A program made the position numbers and the translations under genes. From positions 12,772,001-12,836,000 of the forward strand of contig NC_065406.1 in the NCBI RefSeq assembly GCF_024362695.1: a stretch of DNA of 64,000 nt, in the 5' to 3' direction. This stretch comes from Pectinophora gossypiella. Its lineage: Eukaryota; Arthropoda; Insecta; Lepidoptera; Gelechiidae. This document shows, in pieces, positions 28,859 through 39,667 of the stretch (position 1 is its first letter; each line of letters starts with the position of its first letter). The notes beneath the pieces are model-generated. The model did no database searches, had not been told where the DNA came from, and was given only the letters and a program-made list of their open reading frames with translations.

Positions 28859-30450
28859 GGATGTTAATTATAATTATGTTAGTATTAAAAATTGGAATTA
28901 GACTTAGAAACAGAAATTGCTTTATTGTCAGTAGATATCTGATCTATAACTTGGGACTTTATAAGTCTGTCGTGTTACTTACTAGCCCTAATTGTAATTT
29001 CATTACATTGTGTAAATTTAAATCAATAACTCAATTTGAAATTGAATTTATACTGTGTGAAATTATGGTAAGTACTTAGTCATTTATTTTTTTCATAACT
29101 TTAAGCAGACTTCAAATAATACTTCTAAATTTTAACACGTTCACTGTATAACTCAAAATTAGATATCGACCTCTCACGTGGCATGTTATTTTTCAATATT
29201 AAACACATTTGAATTTATGTAAATACACACACTAAAAAAAAATATATGAAAGGCATTCCGTTGGTTTTTCCCATTTCCCTAGTGTCCCACATATGGGACA
29301 AGCATGTATGAGATTCAAATTTATTGCCTGATATGTGGTTCATACACAGTGATTTTTTATATCCTTTCATTTACTTGGAATAAAAAAAAAGAAAATTTCG
29401 TAGATTTTTCATGTTCTGTCACTCGTGTACGTTTACAAACGTGTACAATAATGATTTCAATTATGTTTGCTTACGTACTTCTCAACCACCCGGTGGATTT
29501 ACATAATTGCTATTCTTAAAATAGATTTAAAAATTTGTTACGTACGTAACGTACAGTTTTTAACTAAATTGTTTGAGACTTTTAAATCTTGGCGTCAACT
29601 AAATTAACATTTATAAAACGTGATAAAAAGAGACTTTACAAGTGTCGCTTTGGGCTGAAAATAGCTTTTTCAAACCTGTTTCGTTGCCGAATCTTATTTT
29701 TATTTAGGACTTGTAAATATCTTCCTAAGGCATGTTTATATTAAGGTACAATTGTGATTGAATTAAGCATAAAACTTCGCTTAAACGGCATTTTATGATG
29801 GCCGTTTTGACGTTTGAACCGCTCATAAAGTTTAATATTAATTAATAAATACATAAAAGGACTGAATGTATAATATAATATACTTTATTGCACTTAACAA
29901 CTAGTTACATCACAAACAAATAAATGTCCGTTCTTTATCGTGTTCATCAAGTTTCATATTAATTTCTAACTATTTTGACGGAACTAATTGCTGTACTTTA
30001 TTATGTCAAAACGGTTATTGTAGCATGCCACCATTTTTTTTATTTTGGTTTTCCCCGAAAGGCAAGGCAGAGGGAACTATGCCCATACAGTCATGTCTTA
30101 TGTATTTTTTTAGATTATTCATTGAGGAAAGCATCTGTCCCGTTCCCGTTCCCGCCAAAAAGTCAAGCATGCCACCAGTTTGGCATAGTTCGTGCGTATT
30201 TTCACTTGTTTTTCAATTTAAAAATAAAAAGTGTGTTAGTATAACTTTCATTGGAAAATATAAAATCTCTTTGATGTATTATTGTCTTCTTAACGACCTG
30301 GCGAGTTGTCTTCTACTATTTTGCGATTCTTTTAAATAATTGCCGGGCTATCTGTTTCTGTCATGAGACGACAAACCTTTAGTTTTATTTATAGCACGTA
30401 TGTCCTTGAAATTAGTAAAATGTTGAAACCCATTCGAGGTTATAGGGGTA
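28859..30450. other. No gene recognised; minus-strand LINE tail and repeat P inside
   Basis: Mostly unplaced AT-rich sequence. At 29868-29935 TACTTTATTGCACTTAACAA is a reversed LINE tail with a polyadenylation signal. At 30048-30185 TTTTCCCCGAAAGGCAAGGC and GGAACTATGCCCATACAGTC match the reverse of 58023-58090 (repeat P). Frames of 70-104 codons here have no recognised motifs. Confidence 0.45.
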
Positions 30451-31157
30451 CAGGGTGTTAGCGACTTTGTAACTAAAAAAAATAGTAAGTCTACTTGATT
30501 GTGCTAAAATCGATGGTTGGTGTTTTTCTTGTCGGAAATGTTTTAATAAGACATTGAATTTATTCTGCCCCGCCAGGTAAACGAATATACTCTACCTATA
30601 TGCAATGTTCTTGTTTAATGGTGATTTTTAATATGGGACTGGAAAGCATTTAACAATGCTTTTATTTTTCAACTTTTTATTTTGCACTGTCTATCCCGTT
30701 ACGTTTTTTATTAAATTAATTTCCTATACTTAAAAGTTGCCTGGGAGAGACCTTAGCAATAAAGCCGCCTATTGTACTAGTTATCTAATTATAATAATGT
30801 ATTTTTAATATGTTTCAAGTGCAACAAAGAGTTTTTGTATTGTATTGTAAGACACTAAAATGTTCGTGAATTTTCGATAGGAAATTTCACTTGATATCAA
30901 CTCAGAATAATCAATCAATCATTCCCCAAAGTTTTCGTTACGATGTCACTAACAACCTGCATATGTAATGTTGTTGTACATTGATGTTTTGTAATAATTC
31001 GTATTTGGGTTCTATGCAGCTTAAATTACAATATGGGACTAAAAATCATTGAAAAAAGGCAAAAAAAATCGTAAAGTTCCGATAGGAAATTCCACCTGAT
31101 ATCATCTCAGAAAATTGGTCTAAATCATCCCCCAAAATTTTAGTTACGGTGTCAAAT
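30451..31157. repeat. MITE-A pieces around a T2 tail
   Basis: A MITE-A left tip (ACAGGGTGTTAGCGACTTTG, 30451-30478) is followed by unrelated sequence and a T2-type tail at 30735-30850 (GCAATAAAGCCGCCTATTGT, GTATTGTATTGT). Two MITE-A right arms follow: 30850-30957 (TTTTCGTTACGATGTCACTA) and 31060-31157 (TTTTAGTTACGGTGTCA). Confidence 0.65.
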
Positions 31158-31268
31158 TCAAATTCTAAAATATCTTTAACATAGTTATACTTTGAATCGT
31201 CAATTTTTACATAATGAACGTCTCATACGCCTAAAACGACTACAGCTTCTCACAACCTGTATAGCCGT
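31158..31268 (-). repeat. LINE 3' tail, family T1
   Basis: TTCAAATTCTAAAATATCTT, TACTTTGAATCGTCAATTTT and CTACAGCTTCTCACAACCTG match 42121-42315. Here the element stops at TATAGCCG. Confidence 0.65.
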
Positions 31269-31778
31269 CACTAACATCCAATGAGGTTGCTGTTAGACGT
31301 CTAACCGTTTATGAAGCAATAACCGTGAAGCTTTTTGAACTTTGATTGATTATTTTCAATCAAGACTTTTAGTCACCGGATACCCTTTTAGTCCGGATCT
31401 TTGAGTCATTTCCAAATTGTAAACGCTTCCCTAAATTCTTGGGAAACAGGCAGCGACCGCGTGATAAGAAATTGGATTTTAGATAGCCGTCCAAATGCGA
31501 TTGACGTTTCAATTTAAGCAGTAACTTCCAAAAACGCCCGTCTAATGGGCGCTATAAAAACCTAATTGATCGACGGAGAAGTCACATCAAAGTTATTACA
31601 TCTTAGCGATAAAAAAGTTCGAATTTTAATGTTGGCTTGATAAGAAAAGTTTGGAAGGACACTTGATAGAAGTGACTGTTTCCCAATCGTTAGAATCTTG
31701 GTATCTTTGAAGATTATATGAAATGATGAAGGCTAGAGGGAATATGCACGTATCAGATTATCTTAAGTGACGTATCTC
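31269..31778. other. No gene recognised
   Basis: No supported frame. Repeat content could not be established. Confidence 0.4.
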
Positions 31779-32145
31779 ATTGGTCTAATTGAAAGCTCAG
31801 TGAAGCGTGAGTACTTATTTCATCTTGTTAGGTAGTTTAATACTATCGGTGATTTTGTTTAGTGATACGAGTATCTGTTACACAGATACGTCTATTTGCT
31901 GTTACTTTTGTATCTGTCGATGTCATAAGGTAATCGGTTATTTTAAGGTAATTTTCTACAATTACATTGGCAACATTGACATTGACAGATCGGACAGTTT
32001 ACTGACATCATATAGTACGATCGATTGAAGAATAAATCCGAGTTAATCGACAAATCCCTTGTTTCATTTCTGAGTTGAGGACTACATCTTTCAATCTTGT
32101 GATGGAATCACAACTGACTACCCTGATTGGGACTATAGTCATCAC
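31779..32145 (+). repeat. Repeat E interrupted by a 266-bp segment
   Basis: Repeat E starts with TTGGTCTAATTGAAAGCTCA (31779), breaks after CATCTTG at 31827, and resumes at 32100 with TGATGGAATCACAACTGACT. ATCTTG occurs at 31822-31827 and 32094-32099. The inserted segment (31828-32093) carries an inverted ACGAGTATCTGTTACACAGATACGT-like palindrome at about 31865-31890. No frame is convincing. Confidence 0.6.
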
Positions 32146-32149
32146 TAAT

Positions 32150-32215
32150 TTAAGAGCGACGCTCTTATCGGTGTAGCATTCTCCATGCTACAAATATAGG
32201 GCAGTACTGTCTGGC
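32150..32215 (+). repeat. Family J fragment
   Basis: TAAGAGCGACGCTCTTATCG then GTGTAGCATTCTCCATGCTA, matching 40738-40780. Confidence 0.6.
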
Positions 32216-32344
32216 GCGAGTAAGATAGTAACTTATAACTAACTACGTTACGTTAAGTAACTTATATTACGTTATGTGTTTGATAAGTGTTTTATATTAT
32301 AGTTTACATTTTATTTTAACATCAGTCGTGCAATTCTGTAAATT

Positions 32345-32518
32345 CTGAGCTCAGACGCGCAACACACGATCCGGAGTTCCTAGGCACGATTCCCGGTTGA
32401 GACACGTCTAAAAAAAAGGTTTGGCCAGGATATTGCAGGCTTTATAAACCTGATTGTTTGAAAAACAAGATGATTCTGCGTGTAAGAAGACATTTTAAGC
32501 CGTTAGTCCCGGTACTGA
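32345..32518 (+). repeat. Degenerate SINE-A/C relative
   Basis: ACACGATCCGGAGTTCCTAG, GCACGATTCCCGGTTGAGAC and TTTTAAGCCGTTAGTCCCGG follow the order of SINE-A/C heads and cores. The copy is too mutated to assign to a family. Confidence 0.5.
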
Positions 32519-32554
32519 ATAATAACTCTGACCTTTTTTATTCTTTATAGACGT

Positions 32555-32602
32555 GACTTATTGTAGATTTGCCGCAGATGGCATTAACTACTTCGCCGGA
32601 AT
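32555..32602. repeat. Family G 5' fragment
   Basis: GACTTATTGTAGATTTGCCG then CAGATGGCATTAACTACTTC. Confidence 0.65.
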
Positions 32603-33178
32603 TATATCCCAATAACCCTGACCACACCCCGGACACTTCATACAAACAACCTCGTTATACACAGACACTATACATTGACGTTATCGTAAACGCGCATCTT
32701 TGTGTGTGACGTCTGACGCCATACGATTAAAGTCTAAACTATGTTTGAGAGGTAAACCTAGCTCAGACGCTGTTGGGGAGCGGAGAGTTGCCGTTCTTTA
32801 CGTAGTATTATTCCTTATTCTATGCCCTGACACTAGGGTTGCTGAGGTTGGTTAGAAGAACTACCAAATGTTATCGCGTTATATTAAAAACATACAAAAA
32901 AAAATACATACAAAATAATAACCGACGGCAATTTAAGAATTAAAAACAAATAGATGTGGGCGACAAGCCAACTTTAGCGTCACTTCGAAAGTTAATGAAA
33001 GGTCAGCGAAGAGCATTCTGTTTTGTTTGTTTCTGCAAATAGAATTATCTCAAACCAGTCGCAGCTGGTCTTGACATTTCTGCTAATAATATAACGAGGT
33101 AATTGGGTCGTTTAAATGGTTCAAGACAAATTATGATATTCTGATTTTTACTAAATAAAGACAATATGAATAATGTTA
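32603..33178. other. No gene recognised; repeat N inside
   Basis: At about 32690-32800, GTGTGACGTCTGACGCCATA, CGATTAAAGTCTA and GGGAGCGGAGAGTTGCCGTT are the reverse complement of 49683-49830. The remainder has no supported feature. Confidence 0.5.
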
Positions 33179-33179
33179 G

Positions 33180-33421
33180 TTATGGTTGATGGTAGAGCTG
33201 GCAGAGGAAGACCTAGAAGGGCGTATATTGACCAAATTGGAGATGTCCTTAAAAAAGGTTTAGTGCGATCTACTCTGAACCGGCATGCGTGTATGAAACG
33301 ATTGGTGAATGTGGAGGAAGCAAGAGAAGTATGCCAGGATCGAAGCAAATAGAATTCCATAGTTTCTGAAGGAATAGGGAAATAGGCATGAGTTTATGTA
33401 TGTATGTATGTATGTAAATAA
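33180..33421 (+). pseudogene. LINE-M reverse transcriptase C-terminus and TATG tail
   Basis: The plus-strand frame reads GRAGRGRPRRAYIDQIGDVL, then KKGLVRSTLNRHACMKRLVN, VEEAREVCQDRSK, ending at a TAG. This is the C-terminal peptide of a non-LTR retrotransposon. The element finishes in a (TATG)n microsatellite at about 33396-33417. It is severely 5'-truncated. Confidence 0.78.
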
Positions 33422-33429
33422 AGACAGTT

Positions 33430-33894
33430 CTAAACCTTTTTCTATTTTCTATTTAACTTATTCAAGAAAACGTAATGATAAGTCCGATATTTTATCATGT
33501 TTTTCTATGACGTCACAGTGTGCTTTTGCATACAAATTCCATAGTAATTCATCAAAATTCTTTCTGTAAGTAAGGAATATTGTGTTTTGCAATATCAATA
33601 GTTCCTTTGTAAATTAAATTGCTTACGCCCCTGAGTTTCCCTAATACCTAAATGCACTCAACAATGGGTGTCCACCATTTACCTAAAACCTTACGTCACA
33701 AAGACGACGGGGACCTCATAAATTTCACGATGACAATAGGCGAGAAAATGACGAAAAATAACATAGGTTTCACGCTAAAAATAATACTCGCAAAATGTTG
33801 GCTCGCCTCTAAATTGTTCGGTTTGAAAAAGCAAACAAAAAGGTAAATGAAAATGTTTGAGTTTCAGTTGAAAGTAATATTCATATATATACGT
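33430..33894. other. No gene recognised
   Basis: The 64-codon frame at 33652-33846 has no known motif or repeat relatives. It could be a small exon but nothing supports that. Confidence 0.4.
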
Positions 33895-34105
33895 ACATAA
33901 CATGAATAGCCTATATACGTGCCTCTGCTGGGCACTGGCCTCCTCTTAATCAACAAATAATTTTGTACAATCAGGTAAATCAAGCCTGCAACGTCTTTAA
34001 CAAACGACACTCTCACAAAGTGATTTCGACAATGTCCCTATCAGGAATCGAACCCGGACCGTTCGCGATCCCGACGCTCTAATTACTAGACCACCGAGGC
34101 TGTTA
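33895..34105 (-). repeat. SINE-C copy with internal deletion
   Basis: ACATAACATGAATAGCCTAT and CTGGGCACTGGCCTCCTCTT lead directly into ATCAGGTAAATCAAGCCTGC. The central 100 bp (bottom-strand core and CCGGTTGA-GGAGCAGCG region) are absent. The head is complete (CTAGACCACCGAGGCTGTT). Confidence 0.78.
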
Positions 34106-34127
34106 AAGTAGTATTTTTCTTCTTCTA

Positions 34128-34412
34128 TCGTGTGGGTTATGAGGTGGATTACCAACCCCATAAACCCTGGTGTCAGGGTTACTATTCAGCCGCCAAAGAC
34201 CCCTGAAATGGCTCATGTAACGACTACTAACTTACACCAGTAAGTAGTAACCGGGACCAACGGCGTAACGTGCCTTCCCAAGCACGGATCATCTTTCTTT
34301 CGATCAATCAGGTGATCAGCCTGTAATGTCCTATAATCAAACTAGCGATCACAAAGTGATTTTCAAAGTGTCTCCCCGCCGGGATTTGAACCCGGGACCT
34401 CCGGCTCGTAGT
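34128..34412 (-). repeat. SINE-A copy, minus strand
   Basis: Reversed tail TTCTTCTATCGTGTGGGTTA to reversed B box GGGATTTGAACCCGGGACCT. The last bases of the head are missing after CGGCTCGTAG. Confidence 0.85.
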
Positions 34413-34890
34413 AGTAGGTATTCATACCGACGGAAATAGAAGCTAACGGGAGATCTTGCAGCGCTCCCCATTTGTCGGGTCAGCTAGAAAGTACCTACGT
34501 CTATATGGTCTACCCAACTGATACAATGAGTATAAAAAGAAGAAGCTTAAATGTAGGTGGCAGCACTGTGGAGTGTTCCTAAATTTTGACAGTTCTCTAT
34601 ACTGTCCAGCTAAAATTAGTTATAAATTGCTATAAAATGTGGAGCAACATGGAGTGTATCTCGTCTGAAGGAAGGATAAGTTACGAAATAGAAAAGCAGC
34701 CAGTTGGAACGCAGTTATGGTAGAAAATAAGTTTTTCTAACTTTTCTTCTTAGCGATCTTTAGGGAATAAATATGATTGATGTTGCTTAAACGCTGCGCA
34801 TAAAACAAAATATGTTAGTAGTACGGGGAACTGTCAAAAAAGAAAACTCAACAGTAGCGACACCTGACGGGAGAAATAGGCAGTTTCTAT
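34413..34890. other. No gene recognised
   Basis: GGGAGATCTTGCAGCGCTCC near 34449 looks like a relic of reversed family G. No gene. Confidence 0.4.
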
Positions 34891-34899
34891 CCTCATTAC

Positions 34900-35228
34900 A
34901 TAACATAACATAAACAGCCTATATACGTCCCACTGTTGGGCATTGGCCTCCCCTCAATCAACCGGAGGAGGTATGGAGCATACTCCACCACGCTGCTCCA
35001 ATGCGAGTTGGCGGAGGTATTTTACGGCTAATAGCCGGGACCAACGGCTGAACGTGCCCTCCGAAGCACGAAATCATCTTACTTTTCGGACAATCAGGTG
35101 ATTCAAGCCTGAAAATCCTTACCAAACAAAGGATAGTCTCACAAAGTGATTTCGACAATGTCCCCATTGGGAATCGAACCCGGACCTCCAGATCGTGAGC
35201 CTAACGCTCTAACCACTAGAGGCTGTCC
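34900..35228 (-). repeat. SINE-C, full-length, with 9-bp target duplication
   Basis: CCTCATTAC occurs at 34891-34899 and 35229-35237. It runs from ATAACATAACATAAACAGCC to the reversed head, where the GACCACGGA part of the head is deleted (CTAGAGGCTG). Confidence 0.88.
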
Positions 35229-35237
35229 CCTCATTAC

Positions 35238-35824
35238 TACAATTTATTTCCTTACAAACCGATTATATCTGGGAAGTGGGGGTTATTATGTTTATGTATA
35301 CGTATGTGGCTATACCAAAGTGTGTACAAAGGGCGCTACACACACAGCCTCGTGCCGGCACGTTCGTCGGACGTATTTGCGGAACGGACAGTATGAGCAG
35401 TGCCGGTTTTAACTCTACCAGCGCCCTTGGCGAGATTTCTACGGCGCCCTCCAACTGCAATTCAAACCCATACAAAAAAAGAGAAAGCATTTATGAAAAA
35501 AAATATATAATTATTTATTATAAAAAATAACCACTTATTAGAAAAAAAAAATACTTTTCTGGCCTTTCTATCAGCTTTTTTTTTCTTCTTCTTTAGCTGT
35601 CTTTTGCAGGCTGCGGCGCCCCTTTTATCCGGCGCCCTGGTCGATCGCCCCACCGCGCCCTACCCTAACACCGCTACTGAGCAGTGTTAGGGTAGGGAGT
35701 AGCCTCATGGCTACTGTTAATTAACAATGTAGGTAGAAAAACATCACGTGGTATCCCGGATGGCTCGTTTCCCGGATTTAAATTGCTTTAGAGTAATGAA
35801 CAGTCTGTACTTCATTTATATTTT
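35238..35824. other. Unplaced sequence with GC-rich GCGCCC motifs and a 36-nt palindrome
   Basis: CCAGCGCCCTTGGCGAG, CGGCGCCCTCCA, GCGGCGCCCCTTTTATCCGG and CGGCGCCCTGG recur between 35419 and 35660, which suggests a decayed transposon end. A hairpin palindrome lies at 35660-35695. No frame is supported; the A/T-rich frames are low complexity. Confidence 0.45.
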
Positions 35825-36118
35825 AGGATTTATGGCTTACGTTCTGGAGGTCTGGGTTCGATTCTCGATGGGAACATTGTCGAAATCACTTTGTGATACT
35901 GTCCTTTATTTGGTGAGGACTTTACAGGCTTGAATCATCTGATTGTCTGAAAAAATAAGATGATTCCTTGCTTCGGAAGTCGGGTTAAGCCCGGCTATTA
36001 GCCGTTAAAACACCTCCACCAACCCGCAGCGGAGCAGCGTGGTGGAGTATGCTCCATACTCCCTCCGATTGATTGAGGGGAGGCCTGTGCCCAGCAGTGG
36101 GACGAATACAAGCTGAAA
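35825..36118 (+). repeat. SINE-C copy, 5'-truncated
   Basis: Begins at GGCTTACGTTCTGGAGGTCT with B box GGGTTCGATTCTCGATGGG. Tail GGAGGCCTGTGCCCAGCAGT, then GGGACGAATACAAGCTG. Confidence 0.85.
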
Positions 36119-36346
36119 AAATATTTATGTATTTGAAACGTATTAATCAATTTATCATATTAGAAAAGACTCTGACTACTAAGAACTTTTTGTCGGGTTT
36201 CACGACTTGCCCTGGAAGATAAGTATTTCTACACTTTCTCTGTCATTTATGCGCTTCTAATCTTACATTAACTGTGGTTTTGTGAGCCACCGACTTGCTT
36301 CTCAAAAGAGAGCGCTGTTACTGGATTAGCACCAATTAGTTATTAG
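36119..36346. other. No gene recognised
   Basis: TCGGGTTTCACGACTTGCCC near 36194 resembles the end of repeat K (14608-14627). Confidence 0.35.
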
Positions 36347-36810
36347 TTTTATTATTATTATTTGAAAGTTGCGAGGGCCGGACTGAATGCAGCCCGCGAG
36401 ATCACTGCGACCTTGACAGATCTATTGTGACCAAAAATCCCTACATTTACATATCCTCCTCTAGACCGATCCGTTCGAAGATATCCAACGTCTTTTTGGG
36501 AGAAAGCTCCATGACTTCCTGGGGGTCCATTATGTGGCCCCCAAGTGTACGGCTTCTACTATGTATGAGAGCCTCACAGCTTCATAGCAGATGTAGTGGC
36601 GTCTTATCTTCCCCTAAGCAGAATCTGCATAAAGGAGACTCGGTCAGCTCCATTTTGTGTAGGTGCTTATTGAGTCTACAATGCCCCGTGAGGGCCCGTA
36701 TCAAAATCCTAACCTGCCTCCTAGTGAGAGTAAGGATTTCTGATGATAATTTCTTAGAAAAAGGTCTAATCAGCTGCTTTGAATGTTTCAGGCCAACTGA
36801 GTTGGAGTTA
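36347..36810 (-). pseudogene. R1/I-like LINE C-terminal fragment
   Basis: The minus strand reads SSEILTLTRRQVRILIRALT, GHCRLNKHLHKMELTESPLC, RFCLGEDKTPLHLL, a stop, SCEALIHSRSRTLGGH and then LDIFERIGLEEDM. GHCRLNKHL followed by CRFC and HLL is the Cys/His region ending the RNase H-containing LINEs of the R1/I group. The in-frame TGA replaces the expected residue before SCEAL. The 3' end is an (ATT)n run at 36348-36362. The plus-strand 137-codon frame here is its shadow. Confidence 0.72.
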
Positions 36811-36884
36811 TTAGTTTGTCTTATGTGCAGTTTTCACTAACACAGTTGGCTCGACTGATAGCGATACCTCTCACTACCAATCAC

Positions 36885-36992
36885 GAGGGTCTAACAGAAA
36901 GCTCAGGTGAAGCCTGGGTACTCAGTTCATATTGATATTGTTGCGAGTACCTCTGACTAGCCCGATAGTCATGAGCTTATTACGTATGTACA
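36885..36992 (+). repeat. Repeat E copy
   Basis: GTCTAACAGAAAGCTCAGGT, GGGTACTCAGTTCATATTG and CTAGCCCGATAGTCATGAGC. Confidence 0.55.
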
Positions 36993-37381
36993 AAATCGAA
37001 AGTTCATAAATTGAAGTGACAAAAATGCGAATAAGGTTAACAAACGAAGATCATAACCTAAAATGTAACACGCAAATATAGAATTCACAGAACTACGATT
37101 GAAGTTCGGAATCAATCAATGTGTAAAATAAACACAGTACTCATCCAAGCACCTTATTGATTCATTGCGACTATTTCAAACACTCCATACTATAGATTCT
37201 TTGTATTTTAATATAGCGATGTAGGTGTTATTGATTTATATATTATCCGCATACAATCACGCCTGTTATGAAAACTAAGTAAGCGTCTAAAAGGCGCTTT
37301 TGTAGTTTGCTTTAAGGCGATGGTATATAAGTAGCAAACGCATGTACACTCTTGGATCCATAAAACATTATGCGTACATTC
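36993..37381. other. No gene recognised
   Basis: AT-rich spacer, nothing coding. Confidence 0.4.
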
Positions 37382-37382
37382 A

Positions 37383-37600
37383 CATACATAAACTCACGCC
37401 TATTTCTCACCGGGGGAAGCAGAGACTATGGAATTCAATTTGCTTTGATCGTGACTTCTTTTACTTCCTACACATTTATTAATCGTTTCATACACGCACG
37501 CCACTTCAGAGTAGATCGTACTCAAGCTTTTATAAGGGCATCTCTAATTTTGGTCAATGCACGTCCTTTTAGGTCTTCCTCTGCCACCAACCTTCATTTT
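37383..37600 (-). pseudogene. LINE-M C-terminus, minus strand
   Basis: CATACATAAACTCACGCCTA, GAATTCAATTTGCTTTGATC, TTAATCGTTTCATACACGCA, AGAGTAGATCGTACTCAAGC and TAGGTCTTCCTCTGCCACCA are the reverse complement of the LINE-M C-terminal region. The 130-codon plus-strand frame across it is spurious. Confidence 0.72.
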
Positions 37601-37616
37601 CTATATTACTTTCGTA

Positions 37617-37946
37617 TATATAAACAGCCTATATACGTCCCACTGGTGGGCACAGGTCTCCCCTCAATCAACCGGACGGGGTATGGAGCATACTTCACCA
37701 CGCTGCTCCAATGCGGGTTGGTGGAGGTGTTTTTACCGATAATAAATAGCCGGGACCAATGACTTAACGTGCCCTCCGAAGCACGGAATCATCTTACTTT
37801 TTCGGACAATCAGGTGATTCAAGCCTGAAAAGTCCTTACCAAACAAAGGACAGTCTCACAAAGTGATTTCGACAATGTCCCCATCGGGAATCGAACCCGG
37901 ACCTCCAGATCGTGAGCCTACGCTCTAACCACTAGACCACGGATTG
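37617..37946 (-). repeat. SINE-C copy with target duplication
   Basis: CTTTCGTA lies at 37609-37616 and 37947-37954. The element runs TATATAAACAGCCTATATAC to ACCACTAGACCACGGA. It sits immediately beyond the LINE-M fragment. Confidence 0.87.
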
Positions 37947-37954
37947 CTTTCGTA

Positions 37955-38748
37955 ATGCTATTACAATCATCAACATTATCATCATCATATTCAGTCAATA
38001 CCACTCAGACGTACTTCAGACATACACTAGTTTTGTTTTATCATGCCTACCTTTATAACAGCAAATATTTTTAATAAGTAATCCCTTATCGACTCGGTAT
38101 TCAAGAGCTCTCGATTTTTTCGTCTGCTCGTACACATTCCTAACTCTATATTGATATTCATTTCAACGATCTGATTATTTATACAACGCAAACTGACATA
38201 ATATTATTTTCTAGTTCGATAAACTTCGATTGTATATTATTGAACGAAACGTCAAAAAAATATATAAAATATCTCAAATATGTATTTATTTATTTACTTA
38301 ATGGATATCTTAGAGCTAAGGAATGCCATCCCAACTCGAGATCTAAAATTTTTGGGATCTCGCCTAATTCATAAAAAATATAAGGTTGCGATGGCTGAAA
38401 ACGACGAAAACTGCTTTTTTTTGATAATTAAACATAATATTTTTAGAAAGGAAACAAAAACCTTTATTCTTCAATATTACAAACTAAATAATTCAGTTTT
38501 CTTTGGAAATAGCATAATCAAAACAAAAAGTATATTTCAAGGAGATTCGCCAAATCCCGTCAATCTCGAATCTCGTCATATTATGCTTCGAGATTGATCC
38601 CGAAAAATTTGACGAGATCTCACCAGATCGGGAATGCAATACCGATCTCGCGCGATTGCACTCCCTGCTTACAGCTAAGCACATTACAACATTTAGTTAC
38701 TCGTAGGACCATGCTACACTATCCCGCTGTATTACATAATATTCAATA
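37955..38748. other. No gene recognised; unassigned GATCTCG-rich block
   Basis: 38320-38660 has repeated phrases CTCGAGATC, GGGATCTCG, CAATCTCGAATCTCG, GAGATTGATCCCGAAA and GAGATCTCACCAGATCGGGA in both orientations. These look like ends of a decayed DNA element. The 105-codon frame at 38280-38597 overlaps this block and has no recognised domain. Confidence 0.4.
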
Positions 38749-38749
38749 T

Positions 38750-38868
38750 CTCAATAGAAGAGATTGCTACTTAGCAATAAGGCCGCCTATTGTACTAATT
38801 CTATTTCTCTTTTGTTTTGTATTTTGTTTTTCCCTGTTTGTGCAATAGAGTATTTGTTATGTTATGTT
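38750..38868 (+). repeat. LINE 3' tail, T2-like
   Basis: TTAGCAATAAGGCCGCCTAT then a T-rich stretch, GTGCAATAGAGTATTTG and TTATGTTATGTTA. The signal is AATAGA rather than AATAAA. Confidence 0.6.
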
Positions 38869-38944
38869 AGTTAAACAAAGTAAAACAGTACTAATGTGTA
38901 AGCAAATCACAAGTGAACACAACATTCAATATTTTTTCAAAATA

Positions 38945-39300
38945 ACATAACATAGCTTCACGCCTGTATCCTTAAAAGGGTAGGTAGAGGTGTACAGTAA
39001 AAGTATACACCCACTCGTCGCTACATAAAATATGCTTAAGTCCTGTTTTATTGGGGGCGAGGCTATTGCCATAACTCGGGTTCAGATACTGGAAACCACG
39101 TGATGTCAATGATCCAAAGAGGAATTCAAACTCATAAAGTCGAATTTAGGTTTAGAGCCCGGACCTGGATTCGAAATCATGACACTAATCGGACTGTCAT
39201 GACATATATACATCGGTATAATGTCATGCTTGCTTCGATAGGGCATTATGGTTTCTCACATGTTCATGGTATTAACCACCCCCCCCCCCTCCGCCCCCCC
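38945..39300. repeat. Reversed repeat H, then a repeat-P relative, then poly-C
   Basis: TTCACGCCTGTATCCTTAAA (repeat H reversed). ACTCATAAAGTCGAATTTAG and TTTAGAGCCCGGACCTGGAT recur at 58105-58170. A CCCCCCCCCC run at 39279-39289 and CCCCCCC at 39293-39299 end the block. Confidence 0.5.
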
Positions 39301-39344
39301 TTACATAGGACTTAAATATAGCTGACGAGGAGTAGACTAGGTAG

Positions 39345-39660
39345 GTAGACCAGCCCGCGCCTAAACGCAGGCGGCTCACTGGGCCTCCCCCAACGGGGTC
39401 TCACCCGGTGGGCTAGACCGCGAAGGCGGGGCCAATAGGTTTCCCAACACTAATGTGTGTGAGCTGACAGCAATGGTAGACTAGGTATACCTGCGGCACT
39501 ATGGGTGGTGAGGATGGTATCCCAACGTGTCGGCAGAGTAGAGGTGATAAACGATGACAAAATAACTTATAAACTTCAGCAGGAACATATATAGTTTATT
39601 AATAACACTTCACAAACAAATCCAGAATTTGGGGGCACGGCGACGGCGATCTGCTTACCC
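39345..39660. other. GC-rich unassigned block
   Basis: GCCCGCGCCTAAACGCAGGC, GGGCCTCCCCCAACGGGGTC and GAAGGCGGGGCCAATAGG stand out from the AT-rich surroundings. On the minus strand, GTTATTAATAAACTATATAT gives a polyadenylation-type signal, as in an LTR or a LINE end. No gene is supported. Confidence 0.35.
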
Positions 39661-39667
39661 CTCAAAT

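Noticed and set aside
36427..36840. 137-codon plus-strand frame as a gene
   Set aside because: It is the shadow of a minus-strand LINE C-terminus with the recognisable GHCRLNKHL and CRFC segments.
38280..38597. 105-codon frame MDILELRNAIPTRDLKFLG
   Set aside because: Unrecognised; it overlaps a block of inverted GATCTCG motifs that looks like decayed transposon sequence. Not enough to call a gene.
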